Shown here piece by piece: positions 11,312 to 22,675 of a stretch of 64,000 nt of DNA. The stretch's first letter is position 1; every line of letters begins with the position of its first letter. Origin of the DNA: Leptodontidium sp. MPI-SDFR-AT-0119 (lineage: Eukaryota; Ascomycota; Leotiomycetes; Helotiales; Leptodontidiaceae); the NCBI GenBank assembly GCA_020726505.1, contig JAHLEZ010000007.1, forward strand, positions 2,852,001-2,916,000, in the 5' to 3' direction. The translations under genes were made by a program, and so were the position numbers. The notes beneath the pieces are model-generated. The model ran no database searches, was not told the origin of the DNA, and saw nothing but the letters and a program-made list of their open reading frames with translations.

Positions 11312-12240
11312 TTAATAATACTAAAAATAATTTTAATATTTTAAAATTGCTTCTTATGCTAGGGGTTAAAAGCGTAAAACTTTAATTACTTCCGCTTTTG
11401 GAGTTTAAGCTAACGATGGTTATATTACTTATTAAAGTACTGGAAGATCTAAGAGCTATTTTAGTATTTCTTAAAATTATTACTTAATTATTAATTACCT
11501 AGTTCTTAAGTTACGTATTGTATATATATATATATAAAGCTAATAATTTATATTATTTTTAGTATTGGTTTCTTTCGCGAGCTCTTTAGTAGTTAAAGGA
11601 GTACTATTAAAGTTTTTTAAATTAAAACGTAACATATGTTTTATTAAAGCCGACGTATAACCAAAATTTAAGCATATTTATTATAAGCGCAAAATACATA
11701 AGTTATATTAGCTAATTTTCTAATTTATTATATAAGATCTCAAATAATAAGAGACTAATAAGTTTATTAATACTTATAAAAGATATATTAAATAATTAAT
11801 ATATAATTATAAAACTTATTTAATTATAAAACTTATTAAATAAAAGTTCTCTTAAAAGTATATTATATAACTTAAATAAAATAAGCATAACTTTTAACTT
11901 TCATATAAACAAAAGTAAAGGTTTAAGAGATTTAAAAGATTTTACGATTAAATAAAGTTTTAGAAAATGTATTTAAAGATTAATTAAATTAAGCGTTATC
12001 CTCTTAAAGAAAGCAGCTAAAGATTAAGTTTATATACTTAAAATACTTACGTAAGTATACATTAAACTAAGAAACTGCGCTAGTGCGTGACAAAAGTAAT
12101 ATTATTTAGTTATTAAGGTCTTTTTAATTAACGTAGTAGTATTTTATATATTAAGTAAATAAAAGTCTAAAGATAAGATATTTATAATAACATTTTAAGA
12201 AATTATGCTTTAATTAATTAAAGAAATATCACGTAGAATA
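11312..12240. other. AT-rich decayed repeat DNA, no gene
   Basis: No coding or structural signal was found apart from a TATATATATA run near 11520. It is probably the same old AT-rich repeat block that surrounds the solo LTR. Confidence 0.6.
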
Positions 12241-13015
12241 CTGAAGGAGTAGAGAAGTGAGAATTGGTGAAGTGGTGGGGAGCAGAAGATTGATTGAGAA
12301 GTGCTCTACCCCCTCGTTGAGAGGGAGAAAGGTTCGCTAATTAAAGTAAGGTAGGTAGGTAGCTTTAGCTAGCTGTAGGTGTGCAGGAAGCGCACCTAGC
12401 CGTTCAGTGGGCTCGCGTAAGAGGTGCCACTAGCCATGTACCGTGACAAGAAATTAAGAATAAGAAAAAGCCGCTATTATTATTGCTTAATTATTAAACT
12501 TATTAATTATTAATTATTATATAATTTGACCTTTTCATCTAAGAATTAGATATAAAACTAATAATCCCCTTAAAATATATTAATTAAATTCACTTATTAT
12601 GTAAAGTAAAAAGTAATATTCTTTCCCTTATTACTTATACAATTATAAAATTAAACTAAAAGAAAAGGATAAAAAAGTATTCAAGTACTTGTAATTTTAT
12701 AACATATTAATTAAAGAACTTAAAGTTATTAAAAAATATATTATAAAAAATTTAAAAATGGATTTATTAAGTATTTTAAGTATTATTTATTACTTTTATT
12801 TTTTTATTAAAAAAATAAATAAATTTTTATAATTATATATTAACTTTCGAGTATTAAATTCTCTTACTTAAAAAAATTAATATTCTTTACTGTTAATTAA
12901 TAAAACCTTAACTTATGTAACTAATACTTATATTTTTATTTTATTTAATAATTAAATAATAAACTAGTTATTATTTTTATTTGGTTTAGTTATTACTTTT
13001 CGTAGCCGACTTACT
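12241..13015. other. GC-normal island (12241-12460) in AT-rich DNA
   Basis: About 220 bp of normal base composition, containing GGTAGGTAGGTAG and a GTGCAGGAAGCGCAC dyad, interrupts the AT-rich block. AT-rich DNA then resumes to about 13000. The island could be a younger insertion such as an LTR or MITE fragment. No terminal repeats or target duplication were matched. Confidence 0.35.
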
Positions 13016-13700
13016 AAAATCTCGCGCTACCCTAGCGCTCGCGTACCTCATGGCCAAGGCGGCACCGCGGTGGGAATCCCTGCCTGACCTGCCGCAGAAA
13101 TACCAAAAAAAGTGAGTGGGTCAAGTCGTCATTCAGAGAAAGGCGCATCAGCTTTGGGCTAATGCAGTAGAACAAATAGGTCATCGTCCGAGGCTTGGCA
13201 GCAGAATTTGCTGTTTGTTGGAAGTAAGTGGTTTGATAGCAAAAATAGCAGCTTACTCGAAGTAAAGGTGTGGCGGCAGAATTGGCTGCTTGCTAGAAGG
13301 TGCAAAGGTGTGACGGCGTTGCTTTATTTGGCATGGGGTTGGCGGCGATTATTTCTGGGCGTCTTTGGCACCATATCTGTTAGAAATATGGGCTGTGCTG
13401 CGTTGATCTCTGTACCTGCGTACTTATGATCACGCTGCCCCTATTTCCCCTATTACTCTGTACGCTCTCTCAGATAGAATTCTACATGCTTTTCTATCAA
13501 TATCTAACCCCTTGGCACTGGCTCCAAGCGCTAAGCGGACCAACATGGCTGTGAGATTGAGACCGCAAGCCACATCTTCACTTTCAACCTTAAGGTACTG
13601 AAATTGCATTTCGAAGGAAGCATGTTTAAAGGACACGGGCAGCAGAAATATCTTGGGGGGGCTTTTGAGGCTCCTCAATTCGCTTCAGGTATGTGCCAAG
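13016..13700. other. Unassigned sequence with a degenerate minisatellite
   Basis: Base composition returns to normal. Between about 13195 and 13345, phrases of the type GGCGGCAGAATTGGCTGCTTG recur in diverged form. No protein domain was recognised on either strand. Confidence 0.35.
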
Positions 13701-13705
13701 TGGCC

Positions 13706-14125
13706 TCATAGCATATTCCGTGTCCACCCTTGACGTTTCCTTTGCTTCCCTTCTGTGACTCTAGATCCACTCAATCGGTAGATCGCGACGCGCTTTTTCT
13801 CCTCCCTCTGGGCTTCGCAACTTGCTTCAAATTGGCTGATGAGAGGCTGCGCCTTGGCCTTCTGCAATACGTGGCCTCGCACCAAGGTTGGAACCCAATC
13901 AACCAAGTAATGGACCTCACTATAAATATATTCCTTACCAAGAACCCTGTGAAATTCTCGATCACGGAAAACGTCTTCAACTAGCGCGACGTAGCGGTGG
14001 CCTGCCTTCATGATAGTACCAGTGCCTTCGATCGTGGCAGTGCCTGGTCTGAAGCGGTACCATGACGGAGAGTGGGAAAGCTCATCACCATCGTCGCTAT
14101 CAGAATCCTCAGCATCAATCTTGGA
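13706..14125 (-). pseudogene. Chromodomain-like hypothetical protein, 3' part
   Basis: One continuous minus-strand frame from about 14125 to a stop at 13706 encodes an acidic Asp/Ser segment (EDSDSDDGDE). This is followed by an aromatic segment, then EVHYLVDWVPTL and a charged tail with ISQFEA and REEKKR. The YLVDW core recalls the YLVKW strand of chromodomains, which bind modified histones. The match is partial and could be a look-alike. The frame meets a TAA immediately upstream (CTC TAA TCC), so the gene is either cut or joined to an upstream exon. I treat it as a relic. Confidence 0.4.
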
Positions 14126-14355
14126 TCTATATCGTGGACGGGATTAGAGGTGTCGTGAAGCTCAGCCGAGGAGCAGTCATTTTGCCGCTCAGCTAAGTCT
14201 ACGACAGGAATCGGAGGATAGACTCTGAGACGCGTCATAGGTGTTGCAACGTCTTTATCATCGCTACGACAAAGAGAGGAACCTGGACATGTTAGTCTAC
14301 CCACCCCTATCATGCATGTGTACTCATGCCTTGACTGCCACCCCAAGACCCTGAT

Positions 14356-14956
14356 TTGGACTGTTTTGAACTGCTATTCTCAAACACACTCTCGACGTCG
14401 CTCTCCGACGTTCCGCCACCGCTGCTGTGGCATACTGGTGTCGCGTCCCTGGTGTTTCCGCAGCCCGCCGGCCCGCAGCTTGCAAGATTAGCATATCAGA
14501 AAATATATGGGCGGGAAGTTCGTCCAGACGTCGCTGGTGATATGGTTGTGCGGGATGAGTACTTGGGCTGGGTAACGGGGGTAACACCATTGAGGCAAGC
14601 ACGCATTTGTTGAGAATAGTCCTTTTGCTCTAGCGGCTGACCATTGCCCGTCTCTAACTAGACACATCGACTACTACGGCGTCACATTCGACCACCTCGT
14701 CCCCGCCGACAATCCCAATCCAAAGGTACTACAGATTAATATTATCGAGATGGATAACGATGGGGGAGCATATGCGAACCAGCACCTACCATTTGCAGTA
14801 GATCCGGCGGAATATACGGGGAAGAAGGCACTAGCCGTGCCAAGATACTGTCAGAAGAGGAAGGGGACACAGGATTGTGAAAGGGTGAATAGGTCGGTGG
14901 CTGAGAGGGATAGAGAGATGATAAAGAGAAAGGAAATGAAAGGGAGCCAATGCTAG
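14356..14956 (+). pseudogene. Possible two-exon gene relic of unknown function
   Basis: Two plus-strand frames have coding-like composition. The first, ending near 14610, contains RLAYQKIYGREVRPD. The second, from about 14664 after a plausible CTAACTAG acceptor, contains HIDYYGVTFDHLVPADNP and QHLPFAVDP. An intron between them is plausible, but the donor is ambiguous (GAGTAC at 14557 or GGTAAC at 14581). No family was recognised and no clear start codon belongs to the first part. Confidence 0.3.
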
Positions 14957-16045
14957 CAAGAGGATGTGGAATGCGAGTGAAGCGAGGCGGGTATTTCTGG
15001 AGTGGTTCCGGTTTGGGCTGTTTATGAAGGTAAGGGGAGGAAATGGAAGGGGTGGTGTCCTATGCTGTTTGAGCGTAGAGACTATATAGATTGGAGCTGT
15101 ATTGATTAAGCACGACACTTTGAACGTAGGAACTGAACTGAACTGAGAATATTGGAATTAAACCGAATTTTCTACGTTAGAAGGGTTCTCCGTCTTTAAC
15201 TAGAACTAATAACCCTGACCACGGGGTAAGACTATTTAATCCCGCCCATGATATGCACTAGTATCAAACTGCAGCTTCTAGATGCTCGACCATTTCCGGC
15301 GACCTCGAGTGCATAAGCCGACAATTGTGCCAAAGGGAGACGGATGATTGGTGAAGCTCAAGAGTGGTATCATGAGATTGATGGGGGCTAAGAGAAATTG
15401 CAGGTGCTGAGAACGCAAATGGAAATGACAGCCGGTCGAGAGGCGAGCCGTCTGGACGGGCGGTCGGTGGGTATCGGTAGGTAGCAAGATGAAAGAAGTA
15501 GAGTATCGGGAACTGCAAGCATGAATGTGCGGTGGTAAGAAGGCCAAAACAAAAGGTGCAGTTCAGCAGGCGACCGATTGTGGAAGCAGATAAAATTTCT
15601 CAGACCGTGAAAGGCAGGCAAATAACTTTATGAACCCCGTTAATCTAAGAAGAAAAAAAGCCCCTTTTAGGTTTACTAGTTACGATAACATTAAGGAAGC
15701 TTGTGGATAATATGGTCGTGGAGTACGTACGCAAATCCTTTAGAACGAATTCCAACGACGCAAGTATTTTGTAATTATTTTAACGTTTCGATTACGCGAA
15801 ATCCTAAACAAAAGCGAAAATAACGATTGCCCCTTTTATTATTATACTTGAGTATATACCTTCGTTAAGATATATAAGATTATTAACTTACGTTTTTTAG
15901 TTTTTAATAAATTATATTAAGTCTTTTGTTTTTTTAAGGTTATTATAAGTTAAATAAAAAGTATAATTAATCTTATTTAATTTAGTTATTATAATAATAA
16001 TACGCGAGATAATAAAGCTAAGTAAGATATAAATAATTTAAGAAG
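14957..16045. other. No gene recognised; AT-rich from about 15640
   Basis: Open frames on the minus strand here are short, low in complexity and not family-like. From 15640 the sequence is AT-rich and decayed up to the FunK1 relic. Confidence 0.5.
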
Positions 16046-16059
16046 AATAATCGTGATAG

Positions 16060-17449
16060 CAACGGCAAGTGCATCGTCGTACGAGGTGTGAATATCTCTT
16101 TAGAAGATAAGCCAATTGCCTCGACAAAAGCGATAGTGTGCCGGGGAACAAACGTGTTATCGAGGAAGATGAAGCTACTCTATAGAATAAGAGTATGTAA
16201 TTAAGTTCGCTTAGCTGTCTAATAAAAAGTAGCGGGAGGGAGAATTACTAAAGTTGGTCAAGGAGAGGGGAGTCAAAGGTATCGCTAAGTGGTTCCATCA
16301 TGAGCATATCACTATCGACGACAATCCGGATACTATCGCACATTTGCAAAGAGGAATGAAATTTGGGGCACCACGAAAGCTCTCGAGCAAGGCGTCTTGG
16401 GTTAATAGTAATGCGGAATCCAGCAGGCCATATTCGAGGACAAGAAGCCTTGTAAGGTCAAGAAGCAGCGCGACACGCTTGACGGGTCTTGGGATTAGCA
16501 CAAACAGCACTCCACTCTCGTCTTCTGCACAGAAGAGACAAAGAGAGGAGGACTCGGTTGATGGGAGCCCGAATCGGTCGAAATCGAGAGACAACTGGCC
16601 TGGTGTGAAAAACGTGAGAACCACTATGGATATCCAAAAAATGCGAGCCAGACCCTAGCGACCTTCACAGCATTCGAGAAGCTGAACCCGATAGCCTGGT
16701 AGGCCGAGAGAGTGAGACGTTTGGCAACCTGATACATTATTGCCTAGTGGTTTCCCCAGCTAGCCAGCTACTTAGCTTATACAGCTTAGTGAGAGAGCTC
16801 CTACAGACATTGCGTGATACTATTAAGGGGTCATAAGTTACTTCTTGAGGATAGGAAGATACTTCATCGCAATATATTAGAGAACAATATTATCATCATA
16901 GAAGCTGTCGTTAAAGGAGACTCGAAAGGGATGTTGATTGACCTTGATTTGGTAAAGGAATTGGATAGTCTGCCGAGTGGAGCTAGTCACCGGATTGGTA
17001 CGATGTTATTTATGGCGATTGAGGTACTTCAAGGCAAGGGCCATACTTATCGACATGATCTGGAGTCGTTCTTTTATGTGTTAGTATGGATGTGCATTCG
17101 TTATGGAGAAGATGTGACGGAACTGTCTCCCCCACCTCCGTTGATGAAAAGAAGAAGGGTAAGACTAACGACAGCTAGTGTTCTTCGGGATTAGTATACT
17201 AGAACATACTCACAAATTACCCGTAACAAAGTGGGTGACATAGATAAAAATGGATTTAAGAACGTAATCGCGGAGTCTACACCACAGTTCGACAGCCTCA
17301 AGCAATTAGCTCGCGAGCTCCGAAGCATCCTCTTTCTAATTAGGGATGGCTCGATCTTCACAGGAACGTTTCGGGACAATAGTATAATATACAATGAGAT
17401 GATCAGGGCGTTAAACAAGGAAATTAACTTTCTAGGACGAGAACATTGA
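16060..17449 (+). pseudogene. FunK1-type fungal protein kinase, dead copy
   Basis: Successive plus-strand frames follow the FunK1 family from an N-terminal RGT...EYVIKFA segment, through LLKLVKERGVKGIAKWFHHE and a Ser-rich RSKS insert (16390-16600), to the kinase core at 16814-17130. The core has RKILHRNILENN, MLIDLDLVKEL and HTYRHDLESFFYVLVW. The C-terminal lobe, with KVGDIDKNGF and IFTGTF, ends at a TGA at 17447. At least four stops or frameshifts separate these blocks. The catalytic loop reads HRN rather than HRD, a GAT-to-AAT change that removes the catalytic aspartate. FunK1 kinases are fungus-specific, multi-copy and of poorly known function. A second, shorter copy lies at 45979. Confidence 0.85.
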
Positions 17450-18719
17450 TCACTAATCACCCGTCGTCTAGAATACTGAAATAATATAGCCACTTCACTC
17501 TCCAACTCGTAACTCTCCTAGTCAAGAGGTATGTTACTCGCCTCCTCAGCTACAAGGCTAACTCAAGTCAAGCTTCCACAGACTAAGGATCGTAATACGA
17601 AAACCTCTTCTAAGATAGCTACTCCTTTTTAAGAATAATAACAAATAAACTCTTTTGTTCTTAGCCAAAGAATAAATTCAACTTTTATAAACAATTATGT
17701 CGTGAAGAAGGGAGCGATTTAGTTGTCGGCGATAGTGTTCGCTAATATAAAGGATTAAAGATAACTATCGCTAGTAATTTCTAGGTTCGATTTCGAGTTT
17801 ACGAACGAGAGCCGCCATCTCCGCTAGTAGTAGCCTACGTAGTAGTTAGTATCTAAATTACATGCCGCTAGATCCTATAATTACAAATCTCTTTTTCTCT
17901 CCTCTTTCTCTCTCTTCCTTTTCTCTCTTAATATCGTCCCTCTTCCTCTAAGATAATCTGCCTGCGTCTATCATATGATTTATGTCGCTGCTTTTAGTTC
18001 CTGCGATACGACCATTAACGGCTTAGCGTGCCTTGCGTTCCTCCTCGGTCTCGGGCATCTTGATCTCAGTTGGACGGTAGAGGTTGGATGGACTCTCAGT
18101 GAAGCAATAGGTGTTGTGTAGTATTTTATATAAACAATTCACGATGTTGCTTTGAAGCATCTTTCATAGTGGGTGGTTACTGCTATTTAATGTGTTCCGT
18201 CGTCCTCTGCGGGCCCGCCACACCGACTAGCCGGACCCTTCTTCCTGAATGGCTGGAGGTTTGGGATAGGCGAGAGTGAACTCATGTGTGAGTCATTCAC
18301 CTACCACATCCGGAAAACAGTACAGCAAAGAGCAGCGTTTGTGCAAGGAAATCGATCATGGACAGCCTCTCACGCATCGGTATCAATTGGCGTCCAACTC
18401 GATTTGTACAAGACCGCTCTTATCTTTCTCCCAACTTTCCTCCCAACTTTCCCCCCAAATATTCTCCAGAACTCACACGCCACTGATTTCTCTCTGTGTC
18501 TTCCCACGCCCATTCTAGTATATGCAGTGTTCTATTGGTGCCCGCGTCTTTTCGTGGAAATTTCAGCAATCGTTGCCTTATGCTCTCCCCTATTTGACAG
18601 ATTGCGTCAACGCTGCAGCAGACGGTTGAGTCCGCGCATCACGAGATGGCATTCGAATGTCACGAGCATCTCGCAAATACGAACTTTAGAGGCACTCGGC
18701 TGCATATTGCTCCTCTATT
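17450..18719. other. No gene recognised
   Basis: Mixed composition with CT-rich tracts (TCTTTTTCTCTCCTCTTTCT near 17886). Plus-strand frames at 18276-18745 overlap each other and lack domain-like sequence. This stretch also contains the 3' flank of the APH-family gene. Confidence 0.5.
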
Positions 18720-20142
18720 CTAATCCTGACTCGCCGCCGACATGACCTGATCGAACCATTCTCGCTTTTTATCCCTTTCTAACCTGTACTTGGCTAAAGC
18801 GATCATCTTCTCCTTGATGAACGCAGTGATTTCCTCCTCTGAGACTGCTTTAACAAACTGATCAAAGTCTGGTGTTGCTGTTCGGAGCCGTTCCCAGACC
18901 AACATATCTGGCTCATTGAATCCCTGGCGAATGATGCAGTAAAACCACATTCGCCCATCTTCTTTGCATTCTCTCATAAGACCTGACAGCCTCTCATTAA
19001 CAGGGACATCCTTTAGTGTAACTCCTTCCTCTTCTTCCAGGATCCCCAGGAACATTTCCAGAGACTTCTCATATCTGGTAGCAAGGCCAATATCGTCTTG
19101 GAACCAATGGTTTGGTGAATCGAGTAAGAGCCAGTGCGGTGGAGAGGAAAAAAGCTGGCAGGGCCCGGCGTATGACCATTCCCAATCAATAACACCGACG
19201 ATCTTCAATTCCCTCTCGTTATTGACAATCATATTTGCTGGGCCAAAATCATCGTAGATGAGCTTAAATGGCCCCTTGTCATACTTAGCTAGAACGTGAC
19301 GTGGGATAAGAGACTTGAAGGCTTCCCAGTAGATAAGCTTCTGTCGTGCATCTGCCTCGTCGTCGACTGCGCTTGGTTGTTGATAGAGCTGTTGTAGGTC
19401 CCCTTCGGCTACATAGGCGAAATAGTCGGCCGTAGACGAGAACGTTGTGGCTTTTGGGCCTATAATGCGTGCAAACGCCGGAGATTAGTAAATGAGAGGA
19501 GACAGCATCGAGATCATGAAACATACAGTAGGTATCTACTCCACCGAGAACAAGGGCCTCATGTGCTCTCCACGTGAATGGCCGTGAGTCTATCTCGGCG
19601 GCGAAGTCTACAGCCCTCCGCGATGCAGTTGATTTCGACAAGCTGCCAATCCGGGGAAAGTCAAGCTTGAAGAGCTGGAGCATAAACCTAGCGACTTGAC
19701 GGTAGATTTTTGCGGCGACTCCATCACCAATATCCTCTCGCATAAGTCTGGCCTTGGAGTCAGGTGTTCGAAGAATGCTCTCGACACCTTTGATGACTGA
19801 CATCATGATGAATGGACCTAGCCCAAATTTGTTTTCAGTCGCTAAACCCCAGGCTTTGACTCCAGGAACGGGGATATTCGTTTTGTCTCGAATAAGCTTC
19901 AGGGTTAAGACTTCAGCTTCGACCTTCTCATCAGGATGCTTGGCTTTGGGGCCTTTAGGAAATCGAACCATCCACTCTTCGCCGTTGTTGAATATGAACT
20001 GTACTATCCAATTATATGAGCCGCTGCGGTCGTGCTCATCGCTCTCGTGGAGGAGTTTGCATGGCAGCTGTTGGGAGTGAAAATGAGACACCCAAGCTGG
20101 AAGTTCTGCGCGACATTCTCTTAATTTTGCGAGCCAGGCCAA
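18720..20142 (-). CDS. Aminoglycoside phosphotransferase (APH) / choline kinase-fold protein
   Basis: Two exons on the minus strand, 20142-19527 and 19459-18720. A 67-bp intron has a canonical GTATGT donor and a TATAG acceptor and keeps phase. The product of about 450 residues has the fungal APH layout: a glycine-rich N-lobe segment with SYNWIVQF and WMVRFPKG, then VEAEVLTLKLIRDKTNIPVP. The catalytic loop reads LIYDDFGPANMIVNN, where family members usually have H or S before the Asp. The metal-binding motif is GVIDWEW. Members of this family are kinase-like small-molecule phosphotransferases; in fungi the substrates are mostly unknown. The first codon shown is not ATG (TTG), so a short upstream exon probably supplies the start; an ATG at about 20318 is a candidate. 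No frameshift or internal stop is seen. Confidence 0.8.
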
Positions 20143-20563
20143 TCTAAAGTTCTCTACATCTGTCCTAATACTACCCTATTCCTGAGCGCCTTACTCCACG
20201 TTTCCGTACAGCCTGCCACAGAACTCAAGGTGGGGAAGAAGTGTGTCGGAAATCCTTGTCCGAGTCCCAAGTGACTTTGGTCAGAAAGAGAGAGGAAGAG
20301 GCAGGGGATAACGCCATTACTGGCTGCTTCAAATCTTGAAGAACTGCCTGACAGGGCAGGGGTTTATTTCCCCCAACCCAAAAAAACCAAGTATGTGCCA
20401 GCTCATAATGCTGGTTGGCACCCCTGGGGTAGCTCGGGATACGTGCCAGCGCAGTTGGGACAGCACATTTTACGGGTTACCATGAGTGGGTCAGCCCTGT
20501 CTTCAGGTTGGCCAGGTACATTAGATATACTCTACTAAAAATTGCAAATCTAATTACTGACTA
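20143..20563. other. 5' region of the APH gene, no other gene
   Basis: This stretch should contain the promoter and any first exon of the minus-strand APH gene. A phrase of the type GTGCCAGC occurs at 20395 and 20443. No other coding signal was seen. Confidence 0.4.
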
Positions 20564-20863
20564 GGTTTCTTGAAGGATTGTCCCTCGGGCATGCTTGCTA
20601 AGGAGGAATTCCAAAAGATCTACTGCTAATTCTTCCACTTCGGAGACCCCTCCTCTTTCGCTAACTACATCTTTAACGTCTTCGATAGCGATAAGTCCGG
20701 CTCGATTAAATTTAAGGGGTTCATTTGCGCTTTAAGCGTCACGAGTAAGGGAAAGATAGAGGACAAGCTAGATTGGGCTTTCCAGCTCTACGATATCGAC
20801 GGAGATGGAAGGATCAGTTATAGTGAGATGTCGGCTATTGTCGAGGCGATTTACGAGATGGTA
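20564..20863 (+). pseudogene. Fragment of an NCS-1/frequenin calcium-sensor gene
   Basis: One exon-sized frame of 100 codons, bounded by a CTAG acceptor before 20564 and a possible GTACAG donor after it. It matches the neuronal calcium sensor family: GFLKDCPSGMLAKEEF, then two EF-hands, [13 protein letters not shown] and [13 protein letters not shown], and EAIYEMV. In yeast and filamentous fungi the intact protein (Frq1/NCS-1) is a myristoylated regulator of phosphatidylinositol 4-kinase and calcium tolerance. This copy has a TAA where CAA is expected (Tyr-Cys-stop-Phe-Phe). It lacks the first EF-hand, the C-terminal EF-hand and the myristoylated start. The second EF-hand has lost its final glutamate (FKGF). 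It is a dead, partial duplicate; the working gene must be elsewhere. Confidence 0.85.
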
Positions 20864-21680
20864 CAGTACATCCAGTCCAACTTCCGCATGGCATTTTGTT
20901 CATGTGACCATAGCCCCTGATGCAATGGCTGTGTCCACATCAGCCTTAACTCAGAGGCAGCAAGGTATACTAAAGTTTCCAATGACTTGGAATACCATTT
21001 GCAACCTACGACACTTTCGACACCTAGTGCTGACCAAGAGGCCAATTTCAGATGGTAGGATTCTGTCAGCCGCGTGAAGAACTCTGCGGGCTTTATCAAC
21101 CACTGTGCACCACTCCGGCGGCATTGATGCTTAAAAATCGGGTGCATCGAGGCACATGGACTTGAGTACAGGACGCCGCTCTGTTCAGCCCTCAGAATCA
21201 AGAAGACGGGCATGTAGCATGGAGGATATTTCCTTTCACCCATGCAACAATTCGAAGAACTACGCCAAGGTAAATATGGGTCTTGTAGCGAAGCCGCAAA
21301 TGACCTAGAGGATATTTCTACACTCACCAAATTTGAGAACATGGCTTACAGACTAGTTGCTGCGGGACGGATTTGAGAGAGTAGAATACTGAAGTGCTAA
21401 ATGTTGAATATCTGCGCTACGAGAAAGAAGACTAACCACAACCTTTGTTGTTCAGATAAAGCCTTTGAGAAGACATATTGGAAGTCTAGGTGATCAGTCT
21501 AGTCCATAAATGAATGAGAGTATGAAGGATAGAAAGAGAGCCGCAGAAAGATAGCAGTAGAGATCAAGGGATGCTTGACATGATGGCGCAGGAGTCGGAA
21601 TATAACCAGTCCTGATGATCCCACGAGTCCCCCAATTCTCACTACGAATGGATGCCATCGTTGTCCGTACTGGACTTCGA
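20864..21680. other. No gene recognised
   Basis: A minus-strand frame runs from 21342 to 20851 but has no domain-like motif, and it overlaps the NCS-1 fragment at its end. It probably arises by chance. The 3' flank of the minus-strand secreted-protein gene lies at the right end. Confidence 0.4.
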
Positions 21681-21681
21681 T

Positions 21682-22675
21682 TTAGTTGTTGTGCCCACCG
21701 CAAGTGAAGCAACCAGCCTGTCCAATGTTCCAGTTGTAACAAACTCTGAGATACCCATCCCAGCTCCCATTATTGGTCAGCTCGAAGCAAACCAAGGCGT
21801 AGTTTCGGGTGTAAGACTGAGTCAGAGCTGCTGAAACCATATTGTTGATTTGTCCTGAGCTCAAAATGGTTGCTTGAGCTCCGTTGGCAGCCCAGTAGTG
21901 AACATGAATCTGTTCGTAGCAGGTGTTCTGCCGTTTGTCAATGGATGATAGGGATCCGCGACTGGCTGTTGCGGAGAACCCATCCTCATGGAGTTCCACT
22001 TTCGAGATTGCGTACTCAGCGTTGGTTCGCAAGGCAGCCGTATTGGAGTATTTGACGAAAACATCCCCAGACGACTTTGTATGATTGTAAAGCTGGTGCC
22101 AAGACATTCCATCAATTGCGCGAACCTGTGGTCCAGCATCTAAGGCGTCTGTGACTTTGCCGGTGGTCCAATTTGTGATCTCTTGGGAGAGTGCAGAAAG
22201 TTGACCTTGCGTTGCCAGGAGGATGAGACATCCAGCCACGACGTACCCATTCACACAAACCATAGCATGACCTCCGTCTCCATTGATGAACTCGTAAACG
22301 ATGAAGTTTGCTTTGCCTACGCAATTAACGCGGGTCTCAAGCCCTGAAGTTTGCGGGCCCTCATTCCGACGAGAGAGTCCCGTGGATGCGGCGTCGCAAA
22401 TGATACTCCCCAACAATGAAGGTAAAAGGACCTTTGCCGAAAACAACGTGGTGGGTTATCACCTCAACGTTCTTGTCGTCTTCAATCGATATCCTTCTCT
22501 CGATGGTGATGAAGGAATAGATGGAGCTTGCAGCAGTGATGAGTCCGAGAACCGTGTAAAGAATGCTTGAATTGACCACGGGATCGATGAGTTTTATGAG
22601 CTAGAAGTCTCGTCAGCCCTTTTCGTTTGGAATTTGGGTCAGGAGAAGACTTACAATGGCAATGAACTGGCCCAT
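21682..22675 (-). CDS. Probable secreted or membrane-anchored cysteine protein with a Kex2 site
   Basis: The main minus-strand frame (22446-21682, about 250 codons) encodes a protein with NCVGKANFIVYEFINGDGG, a hydrophobic stretch around VCVNGYVVAGCLILLATQG, and a dibasic SSIDKR site. About 80 residues follow that site, with five cysteines ending AGCFTCGGHNN. An Asp-Lys-Arg site before a Cys-containing C-terminal domain suggests Golgi Kex2 processing of a secreted precursor. Upstream, an ATG at 22675 starts a 7-codon exon, a clean 54-bp intron (22654-22601) and a hydrophobic second exon (VVNSSILYTVLGLITAASSI). That exon could join the main frame by a further splice near 22428, although the donor there (GTCCTT) is weak. 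The family is not recognised. A small secreted effector or killer-like factor is possible but unproven. Confidence 0.5.

Noticed and set aside
11515..11535. TATA promoter in AT-rich DNA
   Set aside because: A TATATATATA run without any gene downstream in a decayed block is expected by composition.
20851..21342. 163-codon minus-strand frame
   Set aside because: No domain, and the end overlaps the NCS-1 exon in antisense. A real gene was not supported.
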